Source of the DNA: Incurvaria masculella
Lineage: Eukaryota > Arthropoda > Insecta > Lepidoptera > Incurvariidae
DNA: 64,000 nt
Direction: 5' to 3'
Assembly (NCBI GenBank): GCA_946894095.1
Contig: OX335659.1
Location: 1,309,501 to 1,373,500 of the forward strand
The position numbers were made by a program, and so were the translations under genes. Each line of letters starts with the position of its first letter. Position 1 is the first letter of the stretch. The notes under the pieces were generated by a model. That model ran no database searches. It was not told where the DNA came from and saw only the letters and a program-made list of their open reading frames with translations. Shown one piece after another: positions 1 to 10,092 of the stretch.

Positions 1-123
1 ACCTTTTAGCCATTTGATTGCAAGCACTTGAGTTGCTTACACGGCGAAGCAAGTATTGGCTTACATTTTTTTGTCAATCTCTAAGGCTTTATCCACTAAT
101 TAAATCAACTTAAGTACAATAAA

Positions 124-519
124 ATGGTCGTTATCTTACTCGTTTTGTATTGTTTGAAATGCGCATTTATTATAACCACAAAGATTATTTCCGGGTTGCT
201 ATTTCTAACAAAAATACCCGGAGTACTCCTAAAATGGAGATTCTCATTTACTCCATGGCACCGCCTGATTTATAAACCTTCTTATAACGGGCCCGAGGCA
301 TTGTGGTATTGCGCTGTGTGCGCTGGCGATAAAATTACACGTGATGCATCGCTCCTGGGCTGTTGCCGGGGCTTCTATGCACTATTGCACATTGTACGAA
401 TGCACAATGTACCATTGTGGGTGCAAACTTACCGGCTACTGTTGGCACTGGCTTTCACGTTGGCATTGTGGGTTTGTACACCTCTGTGCATATTAGTAAG
501 CGTTAAGATAGGTTTGTAA
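124..519 (+). CDS. Unrecognised 131-codon ORF, possible small membrane protein
   Basis: An ATG-initiated frame of 131 codons ends at TAA. The predicted product has a hydrophobic N-terminal third (about residues 2-36, rich in L, I and V), a central Cys/Trp-containing part (WYCAVCAGDK near residue 62) and a hydrophobic C-terminal stretch (about residues 104-125). That would fit two membrane segments, but I recognise no family. The local GC content is higher than in the AT-rich flanks, so a frame of this length could arise by chance. No splice sites, polyadenylation signal or repeated copies in the window support it. It lies about 140 bp left of an RTE retrotransposon fragment on the same strand and might itself be degraded element sequence. 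Treat it as hypothetical. Confidence 0.15.
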   Translation: MVVILLVLYCLKCAFIITTKIISGLLFLTKIPGVLLKWRFSFTPWHRLIYKPSYNGPEALWYCAVCAGDKITRDASLLGCCRGFYALLHIVRMHNVPLWVQTYRLLLALAFTLALWVCTPLCILVSVKIGL

Positions 520-653
520 ACCTTATGTAATTCACCATTTTTAACCAGCGAGCATGAAAGCGGCAAAGCGAAACCACGAATTAGTGGAAAAGTCCTGTAG
601 TTAGTTCAGGTTAAAGAATATATTTTATTTCCCAAAAAACATTACCTTCACTT

Positions 654-1135
654 ATGTGAGAAAGACCCGAATATATGACCAGTGCGTTCTTCCGGTTATT
701 ACGTAGGGATGTGAAACGTGGACTCTGACGGTCGCCGTTGTCCAAAGCTTGAAAGTTGCCCAGCGAGCAATGGAGCGAGCCATGCTGGGAATATCGCTAC
801 GGGATATGGTGCGCAACGAGGCAATTCGCAGACGTACCAAAGTAGTCGATATTGGATACCGGGTGGCTAAGCTCAAATGGCAGTGTGCTGGTCATGTCAG
901 CCGAAGAGACGACGACCGTTGGAGTAACCGTGTCTTGCACTGGCGGCCGCTGACAGGAAAACGGAGTGTGGGAATACCAACCGCCACGTGGGACGACGAC
1001 ATCAAGTGCGTCGGCGAAAAGCAGTGGTTCCGTACCGCTAAGGGCCGGGAGGACTGGAGAAAATTGGAGATGCGTATGTCCAGCAGTGGACGCAAACACG
1101 CTGACTGACTGACTGACTGACTGACATGTGAGAAA
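654..1135 (+). pseudogene. 5'-truncated RTE-type LINE 3' end with target duplication
   Basis: The element proper is 664-1125, flanked by the direct repeat ATGTGAGAAA (654-663 and 1126-1135). The reading frame at about 690-1108 encodes the C-terminal tail typical of RTE-clade reverse transcriptases: a KVAQRAMERAMLGISLRD block near 749, then the WQCAGHVSRR, TGKRSVG and DWRKLE motifs. In that family this segment follows the polymerase domain. An in-frame TAG at about 702-704 replaces the residue before the conserved GCETWTL motif, so the copy is dead even in the part that remains. The 3' end is a (GACT)n microsatellite at about 1101-1125, the usual RTE style of short tandem tail. The polymerase and apurinic endonuclease domains are absent. 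The clade call rests on recalled motif order. Confidence 0.8.
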
Positions 1136-1315
1136 CATTAAATTGAGTATAAGTATGTTGCGTTGCGTAGTTCGCTTGCGAATTCGAGACGCGCTATATA
1201 TAATGCTCGTTGCACTAAAAAGCATCTTTGATGTTTTTACGTTTTCTAACTCGTACGTGTCATTGGAACTCGCGAATTTGTAAAGGAATTTACTTGCCGG
1301 CGCTGCCGCCAATGT

Positions 1316-1465
1316 TTCATTTTTTTTTTTCATTTCATTTATTTAAACTTTATGGTAGTCAAACTAGACAAATTTACGTCACAAAGATCCGCGGATTCGA
1401 TCAACCCGAAAAGAACCCGCAAAGAAACTTCACGGGTTTACATAACATATTTTTCCGTCCACAAT
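1316..1465 (+). repeat. Dispersed repeat K, copy 1
   Basis: This is a roughly 150-bp unit with a CATTTCATTTATTT start, a GGTAGTCAAACTA block, the core GATCCGCGGATTCGAT and an end reading GCAAAGAAACTTCAC. Related copies are at 62640-62790 (same strand) and 28198-28500 (opposite strand, split by a MITE). It has no coding potential. It looks like the 3' part of a SINE or LINE, class unknown. Confidence 0.6.
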
Positions 1466-1655
1466 TATGAAATACATACTTAGATGTAAATGCTACTGCC
1501 TACTACTAAATAATGTTTGTTAAAGTTGCTACGCCAACCACAGGTTTCAGGTGCTACTCCTGTACTTACATGCTCGCTGTTTCTAAAAGTCTTGCTGGGC
1601 GTAGTTTCGCGACGTGAGCCTTCCGGCACATATAATTCCTATTCATCTTCTTTAT

Positions 1656-1932
1656 ACAGGTTGTTTCTGAATTCAGGTTCAGATATTCAAGGTATGGGAT
1701 GTGCTCATTAGTAATGGAGAAATAAAAAAATCGGAAATGATAATCACGAAAATAGGAATCACGTTTTTTTTCGTGGTCCCCACATTTGTAGTATGGGCAC
1801 CGCGAAAAAAAGTTTGTTCTAATATTGAGTACTTTTTAACCGACTTCCTAAAAAGGAGGAGCTTCTCACTTCGTCGAAATCTTTTTTTTATTCCTGAAGT
1901 TTCTCCTACCTATCCCAAAATATCCTGTATAT
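1656..1932. mobile_element. Probable small Tc1/mariner-like MITE with TACAGG ends
   Basis: The unit runs from TACAGGTTGTTT to AAATATCCTGTA, so its termini form a short imperfect inverted repeat (TACAGGTTGTTT against TACAGGATATTT) beginning with TA. The interior is non-coding and contains at 1833-1885 a remnant of the ACCGACTTC...AGGAGGAG foldback repeat seen at 9587, 10588, 44689 and 48941. Assignment to a mariner-type family rests only on the TACAGG ends. Confidence 0.35.
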
Positions 1933-2070
1933 AAGTGAAGGTGTGCGTGAGTTCGGAATTCTTCTGGAAATGAAGACAGAAAACTCAGCTAGTTTGTTAG
2001 AAAGCGTCTAGTTTTTCAATCAAATTGGTAACCTGCCCCCTCTACCAAACAGAGGCTGTCATCAGGCAAC

Positions 2071-2428
2071 GGGTTACTGTTAGTCAGTCAGTCAGTCAGC
2101 GTGGTTGCGTCCACTGCTGGACATACGCCTCTCCAATTTTCCTCCAGTCCTCCCGGCCTTCAGCGGTCCGGAACCACTGCTTTGCGCCGACGCACTTGTT
2201 GTCGTCGTTCCACCTGGCGGGTGGTCTTCCCACACTCCGTTCCTCCTGTCCACGGCCGCCAGTTTAGGACACGGTTACTCCAACGGTCGTCGCCACTTGA
2301 GCTTAGCCACTCGGTGTCCAATATCGATTGCTTTGGTACGTCGGCGAATTGCCTCGTTGGCCACCATATCCCGTAGCGATATTCCCAACATGGCTCGCTC
2401 CATTGCTCGCTGGGCTGGGTTACTGTTA
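2071..2428 (-). pseudogene. 5'-truncated RTE-type LINE 3' end, minus strand
   Basis: The element (2083-2416) is flanked by a perfect 12-bp duplication GGGTTACTGTTA (2071-2082 and 2417-2428). On the minus strand it starts within the conserved AQRAMERAMLGISL region and runs through the same tail as the copy at 664-1125. It ends in the GACT microsatellite, read as (GTCA)n at 2083-2098 on the plus strand. Small indels break the frame. It lies 46 bp from the Ig-domain exon, so this insertion sits just inside the intron on the 3' side of that exon. Confidence 0.85.
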
Positions 2429-2473
2429 AGTGTATGTATATTCTGTGGCACCATCCAGAAAGTGTATACTCAC

Positions 2474-2600
2474 GTGTAGAGCGGCATGCGTACGGCGTCC
2501 TTGAACCACAGCACCATCCCGATGGCGTCGTTCGCGCTCGCCGGCGGCGTGAGGTCGCAGGGAAGCTCTGTGTCCGCTCCGGCAGCCGCCCATATCACAC
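2474..2600 (-). CDS. Internal exon encoding part of an Ig domain, Sidestep-like cell-surface receptor
   Basis: Read on the minus strand, an acceptor (GGTTACAG) precedes 2600 and a consensus donor GTGAGT follows 2474 (2473-2468). The 127-bp exon has two leading bases, 41 open codons and two trailing bases. It encodes ADTELPCDLTPP, then DAIGMVLWFKD, then MPLY. This is the B-strand cysteine, the variable C-C' region and the invariant tryptophan of a V-type immunoglobulin domain. The (E/A)LPCD.TPP...MVLW(F/Y)KD...P(L/I)Y pattern is what I know from the first Ig domain of insect Sidestep-family proteins, adhesion receptors that guide motor axons. Third codon positions are strongly G/C, unlike the flanks. 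The second Ig cysteine must be on the next exon, to the left and outside or beyond recognition here. The signal-peptide exon should lie to the right. No other exon of the gene is identified. Confidence 0.72.
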
Positions 2601-3435
2601 CTGTAACCGTCATCGCAGTCAATCTTCGTGTCTAGTCACCTATGACACAGTAGATATATAGATTTGCAACCGGGGCCACTACGGTAGCTCAACTCAGGCG
2701 ATTTTTGAGTTAAATACCTTCCCTAAATCGACTGTCGAGGTTGTGACTTTAATATTTGCGGAGCACTGCTGGTACTGTTGTTTTTGAATAGATGATCTCG
2801 AAGAACTATTTGCGACTGTTCAGCACCGCGAAACTAGCTTAGAGAACATGCAAGCGAAATGTGCCTGTACAGGTGCACGAAATCGGGACTTAGTATGGAG
2901 TTGAGCTACTGGACGTATCCTACATATATTCTGTGTCTATGAGGAACTACTCAGTGGTAGACACTGCATTGAATGCACTGAATGCACGGTGAACGGTTAT
3001 AATGTATGCGTCTGTTTCAAGAAAAGGTGGGAAGACGGACACTCTTACCATGGAACGCGGTAAGATGGATGCAAATTATTTCGTTTCCGCTGAATTTTGA
3101 AATTGCCAGTTACTAGAAGTATTTCACGAATCAGAATATTTTACGCTCTTAATATTTCACGATATTAACGCTCAACAGGCACCCATTCACTGTCGACATT
3201 CCGAAGATAAGAACCGACCGATCCTGTAGATACTGTATCTATAGATTCTGAATACTATGGAATGGACATATGCCGAGATATTTCCCTCAAAGTATAACCT
3301 GGGGTACTTTAAAAATGGCGTGAAGAAGCACCAGAGCGGCAGGCGGGGTTTTCGCCATCCCAGTGAAAGTTCTAAATCCCATTGGGGTCATCAGCCACCT
3401 CCTACGTGAGGTCCTGCCTGACGTACGCCATATGC
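2601..3435. other. Unassigned intron-like stretch
   Basis: I see no gene or clear repeat for most of this span. A GC-richer patch at about 3300-3430 (GGCGTGAAGAAGCACCAG) resembles the arms of the short inverted repeat at 52065-52132 and may be LINE debris. Confidence 0.4.
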
Positions 3436-3439
3436 TTAA

Positions 3440-3971
3440 GGTGGGCCATCCCGCTCAACTCCCCATACAAACAGGGAAAGAAGATCACGCCCATATTTCT
3501 TGTCAAAGATCCTCAAAATAGCTTTATTTGATCGAACTAGATGTCTGATGACCGTTGACATTGTAAAATTGTGTGTGGTTTCTAAGTTATAAGGTCCGAA
3601 AGTTCGAATTTTTCGCGCGTTTTGTACAATAACTTTGGAGGTGGATTACGCAATGATAAAGTAAGAACATCTTAAAAAGATTAGTCATCAGACATGGCTC
3701 ATTTAATCAAAATTTATAATCTATTTGGTTTTTGTTAGATTTTTAACTACAGCGGTCGTGGTTTACTTTTAGCTATAAGTCGTTTTGTCATTAAAATTTT
3801 CGTAAATCTTACCAAATCATACACTATGCACATTGTCTTTTTTGTGGACATGTTGCATCTTCCTCATCATGGAGCCTGTCTTTTTCTTTGAAACAGAGAA
3901 GGTCCCAGAGCGCAACAGCACGGTTTTGTGCCGCGCCCGCGAATGAGTTAGTCCCGCCGGGTTGGGCCACC
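3440..3971 (+). mobile_element. TTAA-element A, copy 1
   Basis: A 532-bp non-autonomous element lies between TTAA sites (3436-3439 and 3972-3975). It starts GGTGGGCCATCCCG and ends CGGGTTGGGCCACC, so its ends are terminal inverted repeats of about 14 bp. Interior hallmarks shared with the other copies are GATCGAACTAGATGTCTGAT, the GACTACAGCGGTCGTGG-type block and a GC-rich right end. It has no transposase. TTAA duplications are characteristic of piggyBac-type transposases, which is an inference here. Confidence 0.85.
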
Positions 3972-3975
3972 TTAA

Positions 3976-4480
3976 GATAAAAAACACAACTGATATTTTA
4001 GATATTTGAATTGGTCATTACGGAGATTTCATTTTAAAAGGATTTAAAGGAAAAAGGAAACGCCTAAACTAATTTATCCTTAATCTTGTTGATAATTTAA
4101 TTTTATTAATCCTTTTTATTTTTACTCAAATACTTGTGATTTCCTCTTCCTTATAGGAATACATTTTTAGTAGGCCTTCTAGATAGACCTGAAGATATAA
4201 TTATAATCTTTGATTTAATGCCCAATTTCAACGTGTTACCATGACATATGATTTCAGATTACCGTGGTAAACATTCATTTTAGGGTTTGTGGAAAACGGC
4301 TTACTCACGGTGTGGCGATCATATTGCACGACGTTTTGGACCAAACGTTTTGTGAATAAAGTGATACCATGAGCCGATTAGAACTCAACTCAGTGACCGA
4401 CCGATAAACAACGGATGCGCGGGTTATGCCATTAGGGTCCGATTTGACCTCCCATCAACTCTTAAAGGAGGTTCTTTGAC
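3976..4480. other. Unassigned stretch
   Basis: AT-rich non-coding sequence; no repeat, ORF or splice-flanked segment that I can support. Confidence 0.4.
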
Positions 4481-4672
4481 CTGGAGAGTTACCAAGGTAA
4501 ATTTACACGCCGGTTGCATTTCGTAAGATGCTAAGTGCCAAACGACGTGTTATTTGGCCAAGTGAACTAATATTTATCAGTTCGCATGGTAGGAAATGCC
4601 CGTAACGTCAGATTTATTCACTCACTTGCCTGTTCAACTGCATATTATTTATCATGGTAACAGAGGGATTCC
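4480..4672. repeat. Repeat J, copy 1 (hairpin-type MITE)
   Basis: It shares GGCCAAGTGAACTAA, CACTCACTTGCCTGTTCA and TTATTTATCATGGTAAC blocks with 29037-29325 and 40570-40766. The best copy (40570) has arms ACTTGCCGGGTGAACA near both ends, showing a palindromic element. This copy is diverged. Confidence 0.5.
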
Positions 4673-5077
4673 TAAATATTACTTTTTACTTTGCTTCAAC
4701 AGTTTCTGGCTCCATGTAAATGGAAATATTATCTGTTGATGGGTTGTGTTTTTTGCGTTTGTATGCAAATAGTTCACACGTACAAGCTTTCGCGGTAAGG
4801 CTCGCTACATTCCAATTAAAAGTTAATTAATGTAAAGTAGGTACGCTCATCGCCGCAAATTGAAGAATGCTATTAAAACAGTGCTGGTTAGTCATCAACG
4901 GACATACGTAGGATCAGCATTGTCATATGTACAGAATGCATCACCCTCGGCGCAACAGTATGATGTGACAGTATACATTGATGGTCTAGTTTTATACACG
5001 CTTTTATATACGTTATAATTTTAGCGATAAAACTGTAAGTGTCTGGTGCTTTGAGTTCTCAAATTAGACAAATATTC
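4673..5077. other. Unassigned stretch
   Basis: AT-rich non-coding sequence without recognised elements. Confidence 0.4.
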
Positions 5078-5250
5078 ATAATGAAAAATTGTCCGTGTTT
5101 TCCATCCAGTTCAAGGTAGCCGTGCTCATAAAGGGAAGGTCCTGGCATGGCACCTGTATTCTTTCGGGAATGTGGTGCAATGGGCTAATATCATAACGGT
5201 AGTTGTGTGGTATTAGCCATCCATGTCAGGTCGCATACAAAAAAAAAAAC
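5078..5250 (+). repeat. SINE body and tail, headless copy
   Basis: Contains the shared SINE body (AAAATTGTCCGTGTTTTCC, GGTCCTGGCATGGCACC, GGTATTAGCCATCCATGTC) ending in an A-rich tail. The promoter-bearing 5' head is missing, as expected for 5' truncation during retroposition. Confidence 0.75.
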
Positions 5251-5711
5251 TTTCATTAAAAAGTGTAAAAAAGCGTCACATATTTGCTTTACATTATTTT
5301 TAAGTGACGGGAATTCGTGTAGATATTTTTTCAATATTATTTTATGTAAAAAAATAATAATACGTAATAAGTTACATTCAATCAAAATTATATTAAGCCC
5401 TTTCAAGCTATGTAAGCCAATATGATAATATCGGTGTGCCGTAGGTAATTGAATACAGCCAGGTTACCTGATTTGTAAATTATACTATATCCATCGACGA
5501 GCTAGGCCTATTAATTGCCGTAGTAAGCCTGAGGCGAAGACATCTCCGATATTCCGAGCACGGATTATATTATATTAGCTGCCATCAGACAGGCCCGTGC
5601 ATGAAATATATTTCTAGGCGATTAAGATGGCACCGCAAAAAACTAATAATCATACTCAATGCAAACGTAGTTTGGAAATAATTTGAAAACCACTATGAAC
5701 AGCCTCAGAGT
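5251..5711. other. Unassigned stretch
   Basis: AT-rich, non-coding; nothing recognised. Confidence 0.4.
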
Positions 5712-6092
5712 CAGCCTCAATAGCCCAGTGGCGCGACACTTCGGCGATCGCTCTCCGAAGTTAAGCAACGCTGGGTCCGGTCTGGTCTTGGATGGGTTAC
5801 CATTCGACCGTTGAGAGAGGCTGGCCGTGGTTCGGATTCCACGTTAAACTGTAGGTCCCCTTCCTTACTTACTAGGTGGTAGGGTTAATCCCGCCCGGGT
5901 TGGTACCATCGCATTGAATGAACGATGGTCGAAGTGACAATGAAAATTGTCCGTGTTTTCCATCCAGTTCAATGTAGCCGTGCAATATAAGGAAGGTCCT
6001 GGCATGGCACCTAGTTCCCATGTGGTGTGTTAGGCTAATACCATCACAGAAGGTGTGGTATTAGCCATCCATGTCCATTCACATAAAAAAGG
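5712..6092 (+). repeat. SINE with 5S-rRNA-like head (head type 1)
   Basis: A near full-length SINE. The first 100 bp resemble 5S rRNA: CTCTCCGAAGTTAAGCAACG (box A region) followed about 25 bp later by CTTGGATGGGTTACC (box C region), as in the internal promoter of 5S genes transcribed by RNA polymerase III. The body follows from GGCTGGCCGTGGTTCGGATT through GGTAGGGTTAATCCCGCCC to the tail GGTATTAGCCATCC and poly-A. The closest sister copies are 63347-63735 and the minus-strand copy 37995-38378. Confidence 0.8.
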
Positions 6093-6116
6093 AACATTTG
6101 GTTCAATATTTGCAGC

Positions 6117-6327
6117 TATATGTTTTATGCAACTTGACATGGATGGCTACTACCACACAACTACCTTTATGATATTAACCCAATACACCACATTCCCGAA
6201 GGAATTAGGTGCCATGCCAGGACCTTCTCTTTATGAACGCGGCTAGATTAAACTAGATGGAAAACACCGACAATTTTTAATTGCCGCTTCGACCATCTTT
6301 TCATCCAATGCGGTGGTACCAGCAGTG
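6117..6327 (-). repeat. SINE body, minus strand
   Basis: The SINE body in inverted orientation, 25 bp after the preceding plus copy, making a tail-to-tail pair. The sequence CATGCCAGGACCTTC identifies it. The head is absent. Confidence 0.7.
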
Positions 6328-6361
6328 TGTGTCCATTGCATCAAAATAGGCGACTAGCACT

Positions 6362-6800
6362 TCAAGCGCAATCTCGTGTTTAACTTGACGACTGTCGCTT
6401 ATGAAATATTATTCCGTTCATTGCTGAAGTTTTTCTTGAGGTAATACATAAGATATCGAAAAGAGCTTTGTTCCTACCAGGTTTTCGCAATATTCATATT
6501 TAATATCACTCAAACCATCGTACGGCACGGTTACTCCAGTGTCCTGCACTGGCGGCCGTGGACAGGAAAACGGAGTGTGGGAAGACCACCCGCCAGGTAC
6601 GACGACATCAAGTGCGTCGGCGGAAAGCAGTGGTTCCGTACCGCTGAGGGCCGGGAGGACTGGAGAAAAATTGGAGAGGCGTATGTCCAGCAGTGGACGT
6701 AAACACGCTGACTGACTGACATCGTACGTCTGCTCATCTGATTCGAGGAATGCAGAACGAGTTCGTATATACACATTTACGAACTTAATCCGAGCAAAGC
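6362..6800. repeat. Repeat L, split by an RTE insertion
   Basis: The left part (6362-6515) matches 24272-24430 by eye (GTGTTTAA(C/T)TTGACGA, TTATTCCGT, TACCAGGT in the same order). The right part lies after the RTE copy at 6525-6719 but is only weakly alike. Class unknown. Confidence 0.45.
6516..6728 (+). pseudogene. 5'-truncated RTE-type LINE 3' end
   Basis: The shortest of the three RTE tails (element 6525-6719), bounded by the direct repeat CATCGTACG (6516-6524 and 6720-6728). It carries only the last part of the conserved tail (TGKRSVG, then DWRK, then the GQCTSSS-like end) with frame-disrupting indels, and finishes with (GACT)n at 6709-6719. All three tails begin at different points but share the same 3' end, the signature of target-primed reverse transcription with early termination. 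Confidence 0.8.
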
Positions 6801-6870
6801 TGGGCAATTAGCTAGTATCTATAAAATGTATAGGTGAAGTGGTTTGAAAAGATGCTTACAAGGGTTGCCT

Positions 6871-7051
6871 TCATAAAGTCCAAAAAGCATAAGGTCCAAA
6901 ACCCAGAACATCCAAAAGTATGTATTTTTGCATATATTTATAAATGAAAATATTATAATCTAATCTAACCTAACCTAATTGAAAAAGTTCCGTATTCATA
7001 AGTGTTTTGGACGGTATGGGTTTTGGACCTTGTGCTTTTTGGACTTTATGA
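6871..7051. mobile_element. Hairpin MITE with 34-bp inverted ends and a telomere-like loop
   Basis: The two ends, 6871-6904 (TCATAAAGTCCAAAAAGC...) and 7018-7051, are near-perfect inverted repeats of about 34 bp. The 113-bp interior is AT-rich and contains CTAACCTAACCTAA (about 6965-6980), three units of CCTAA, the complement of the insect telomere repeat. No coding capacity and no second copy in the window. Confidence 0.7.
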
Positions 7052-7660
7052 TGCGTTCCCCTTACTAAGGCTCTTTGCATGTTACATACGAATGAAAATG
7101 AAATAAAGATGATATTAGGCAATTTATTTCAATGCATATATTGGGTGTATTTAAGCACCTGCAGCGGTACTCGGCTAAGCTCTGGATTATATCAAAAATA
7201 TAATATTTCGGCATGAAAAGTGGCCAATGTGGCTCTTATGGTCATAAACTATAACCATAAAATATCACATGGATCCATTGCGGTATGAAAGGATAAACCA
7301 ATAAAAGTAATTTCCCGTATGTTATATTGGTACGGCTTAACTGTTTTTATGAAAATTTACAATCAAAAGCAATTTAGCACATGATGAATGAAATTAATAT
7401 TTTTTTATGCGTCTTTCGTAATAGGTTCAGAAAATAATATTATTTTATGTTCTTAATTAATAACAGACTGTTGTAGTTTCGTAATTATGTAACCCAATGT
7501 TCATTAATAAAACAATACCCATTGTTTTCCAATTCTAAATAAAACTACGAAAAAATTACAACAAAAAATATTCAAACTTTATAGTAAGCTGTGGCCTTCA
7601 TTACATAATCAGAGGATTAAAATCAACCCTATCCAATTCAATTGATTATAGCCATCGGCA
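7052..7660. other. Unassigned AT-rich stretch
   Basis: No gene or recognised repeat; very A/T-rich. Confidence 0.4.
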
Positions 7661-7935
7661 ATCGTTAACAAACAAACGGCTGCGAACCGCACCGGATCGC
7701 CATCAGTATTCCAGCCGCGTTCTGATTGCTATTGATTGCAATATGTCGGGCGCCATGCCGCAGATAAGGCAGTGCAGATGCAGTCTCTCCCACCCGCACG
7801 CCCGCCCAGCACGCCGGGGCGCCGCCCTGCGCCGCGACGCGCCGGCTGCGACCGGAAATTAAACAAAAGACGCCCAACCGGCACGCGGTGCCGCAGGCAC
7901 GGTCTGCTGCGATGGGAAATCGCGTCACATATTAA
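7661..7935. other. GC-rich island, possible promoter or first exon
   Basis: A sharp rise in GC and CpG content (for example CCGGGGCGCCGCCCTGCGCC near 7812) within AT-rich DNA. Open frames exist on both strands, as expected from composition alone. I see no decisive splice sites and no protein family. Confidence 0.3.
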
Positions 7936-8170
7936 TGGAGACATTCATATCTGGGGCAGGAGACGAGGATTTGCAATTTGACAATGTAGTCATGTTTAAA
8001 TATTGTAAAATATAATAACATACGATTCCTTAGAATAGGAAATGTTCATTTTGAATTTAAGAGGATATGGTTGAAACAATCAAGTTTCATAAATGATAGA
8101 TTTATGTTAGTGTTAAACAAATAAAATACAATTCAAACAATTCAGTAGACACCTACTCTGTACCATCTCT

Positions 8171-8455
8171 TTTTTTTTTGCGACCTAATATGGATGGCTA
8201 ATACCACACAACTACCGTTATGATATTAGCCCAATACACCACATTTCCGATGGAATTAGGTGCCATGCCAGGACCTTCCCTTTATGAGCAGGGCTACATT
8301 GAACTGGATGGAAAACACGGATAATTTTTCATTGCCGCTTCGACCATCTTTTCATCCAATGCGATGGTACCAACCCGGGCGGGCTTGAACACTACCACCT
8401 AGTAGGGGAAGGGGACCTACAGTTTTACATGCATTCCGAACCATGGAGCAGCTCG
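8171..8455 (-). repeat. SINE body, minus strand
   Basis: Poly-T followed by the inverted tail (GGATGGCTAATACCACACAA), CATGCCAGGACCTTCCC and the body to about 8450, where the head-proximal GTAGGTCC complement appears. The head is degraded or absent. Confidence 0.75.
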
Positions 8456-9240
8456 CATTCGTGCATCTCGTTCTATGGATAAAATTTTCGTAATTTCAAA
8501 TGAATCAGTACAACCATGTTCCAATAGGTGGCAATGAATGTTCCTTTTTTGTCCAAAACTATATTAACCCGAGCGGAGAACGGTAAGTACCTCAGACAGT
8601 TTAATATTATAAACACTTTAAAATGATATTTAATACATAGACTATTTATTGTTTTTATAACCCTTCAGCTGCCAAAGTGACACAGCTGTCCGTACCTAAA
8701 GTTATTTGACTGACAACGGAGAGCGGTGTCACCTGTCACTTTGACGTTACATTCAAATATTAGGCATGTCTTTTAATTATATTTTAAATTAATTTATTCA
8801 TTACACCAAAAAAATTATTACAAATTCCAAAAACATAATGTTACTACAGTTGTCCTGCAATAAATAGGAGAATTTTAAAGTAGAAAGCGAACGGCCAGCG
8901 GTTTAAAAGTGTTAATCATAAATACTTCGGAATAACATGTGACTTTTGCAATAGTAATGCAACTGGGCATAGCACAATATTTGGAATCTAGGCGCATTGA
9001 CAGGACTTTTCTTATGCTGCATGGTAATATTGTACTGGATAGAAAACAGGGACCATTTTTATCGCCGGTTCGCCGTCATTCATTCAATGTGCGCCAATCC
9101 AGGCGGAATAAACCAATCGACCAAGTAAATAACGAATTTACAGTTTGGCTTAGTTTTTCATCTAAGCAGTTTGGCATATAATCAGAACTACAAGCGACTT
9201 ATGGTTACACTTGTATGTACCGGAACCCACACAGAACGAT
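8456..9240. other. Mostly unassigned; degenerate SINE remnant at 8985-9090
   Basis: Only the 8985-9090 segment is recognisable (ATGCTGCATGGTAATATTG...ACTGGATAGAAAACAGGGA), a minus-strand SINE body decayed to poor similarity. A paired AGCTGCCAAAGTGACACAGC / GTCACCTGTCACTTTGACG block at 8669-8750 is locally palindromic. Confidence 0.35.
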
Positions 9241-9586
9241 ATCTATATCCATACTAATAAATCTGTAAGGGGTGTTCATGGAGTAAGTTGCTTTGTTTTC
9301 TAAGATACATCGTTTGTAGACTTTATGTACGATATTAAAACTAAATTGACGATTTTTAGAAATCAGTTCTTTATGTTTGTATGTTCCTCCATAACTCTTA
9401 AACCGATAATCCGCATAAGATTAAACTTAGTACACGTACATTTAACGTACATTACACGTAATTAGGATAGGCTAAATATAATTCAGTTCCGCTTACGCTA
9501 AGATGTGGCTGTCATACAAACCGGAATACTCCGCGTGGCTCGACGGAAGGGCGGCGGGTGGGGGGAGGGGGGAGGCGGCGCTTACT

Positions 9587-10092
9587 TTTTAACCGACTTC
9601 AAAAAAAGGAGGAGGTTATCAATTCGTCTGTATGTTTTTTTTTGTTTTTTTTTTATGTTTATTACCTCATAACTTTTGCCTGGGTGAACCGATTTTGATG
9701 ATTATTTTTTTAAATGATAGCTAGTGCTTCCCAAGTGGTTCCATTTTAATTTGGTTTAGTTCTGACAATGATTTCCATGAGAAAATCATAAAAGTCTTAA
9801 ATTTGTATTAAGATGTGCGCGACAAATGGACGAATAACTCAATATAACGCCAACCGATTTCGGTGATTCTTTTTTTATTGGAAAGGACGTGTACTTATTA
9901 GTAAGTGTAATTCAGATTCACTAAAAATAAACAAATAAAAAAATATTTAACAAAAAAATAACCGACTTCAAAGAAAAAGCCACCGAAAAGACACCGACTC
10001 AAAAAATAACAGAAATCGTAACTACAAAAATGGAAATTATTTTTTACTTTTTAGTGCTTTTTCTTTAAAGTCGGTTATTTTTTTTGTTAATT
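9587..10092. mobile_element. Foldback repeat G, copy without telomeric loop
   Basis: Begins TTTTTAACCGACTTCAAAAA and includes GGTGAACCGATTTTGATGAT and CAACCGATTTCGGTGATTC, as in the copies at 44689 and 48941. Here the first hairpin arm is largely lost: ACCGACTTCAAAGAAAAAGC passes straight into the second arm (ACCGACTCAAAAAATAACAG). The loop with TTAGG units is absent. Confidence 0.7.

Noticed and set aside
5712..5830. Functional 5S rRNA gene
   Set aside because: Only the internal promoter region resembles 5S rRNA. It continues into a SINE body and poly-A and recurs in several truncated copies.
7736..7981. 81-codon Arg/Pro-rich protein
   Set aside because: Open frames exist on both strands because the segment is GC-rich. 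There is no motif, no repeat-independent support and no splice context.
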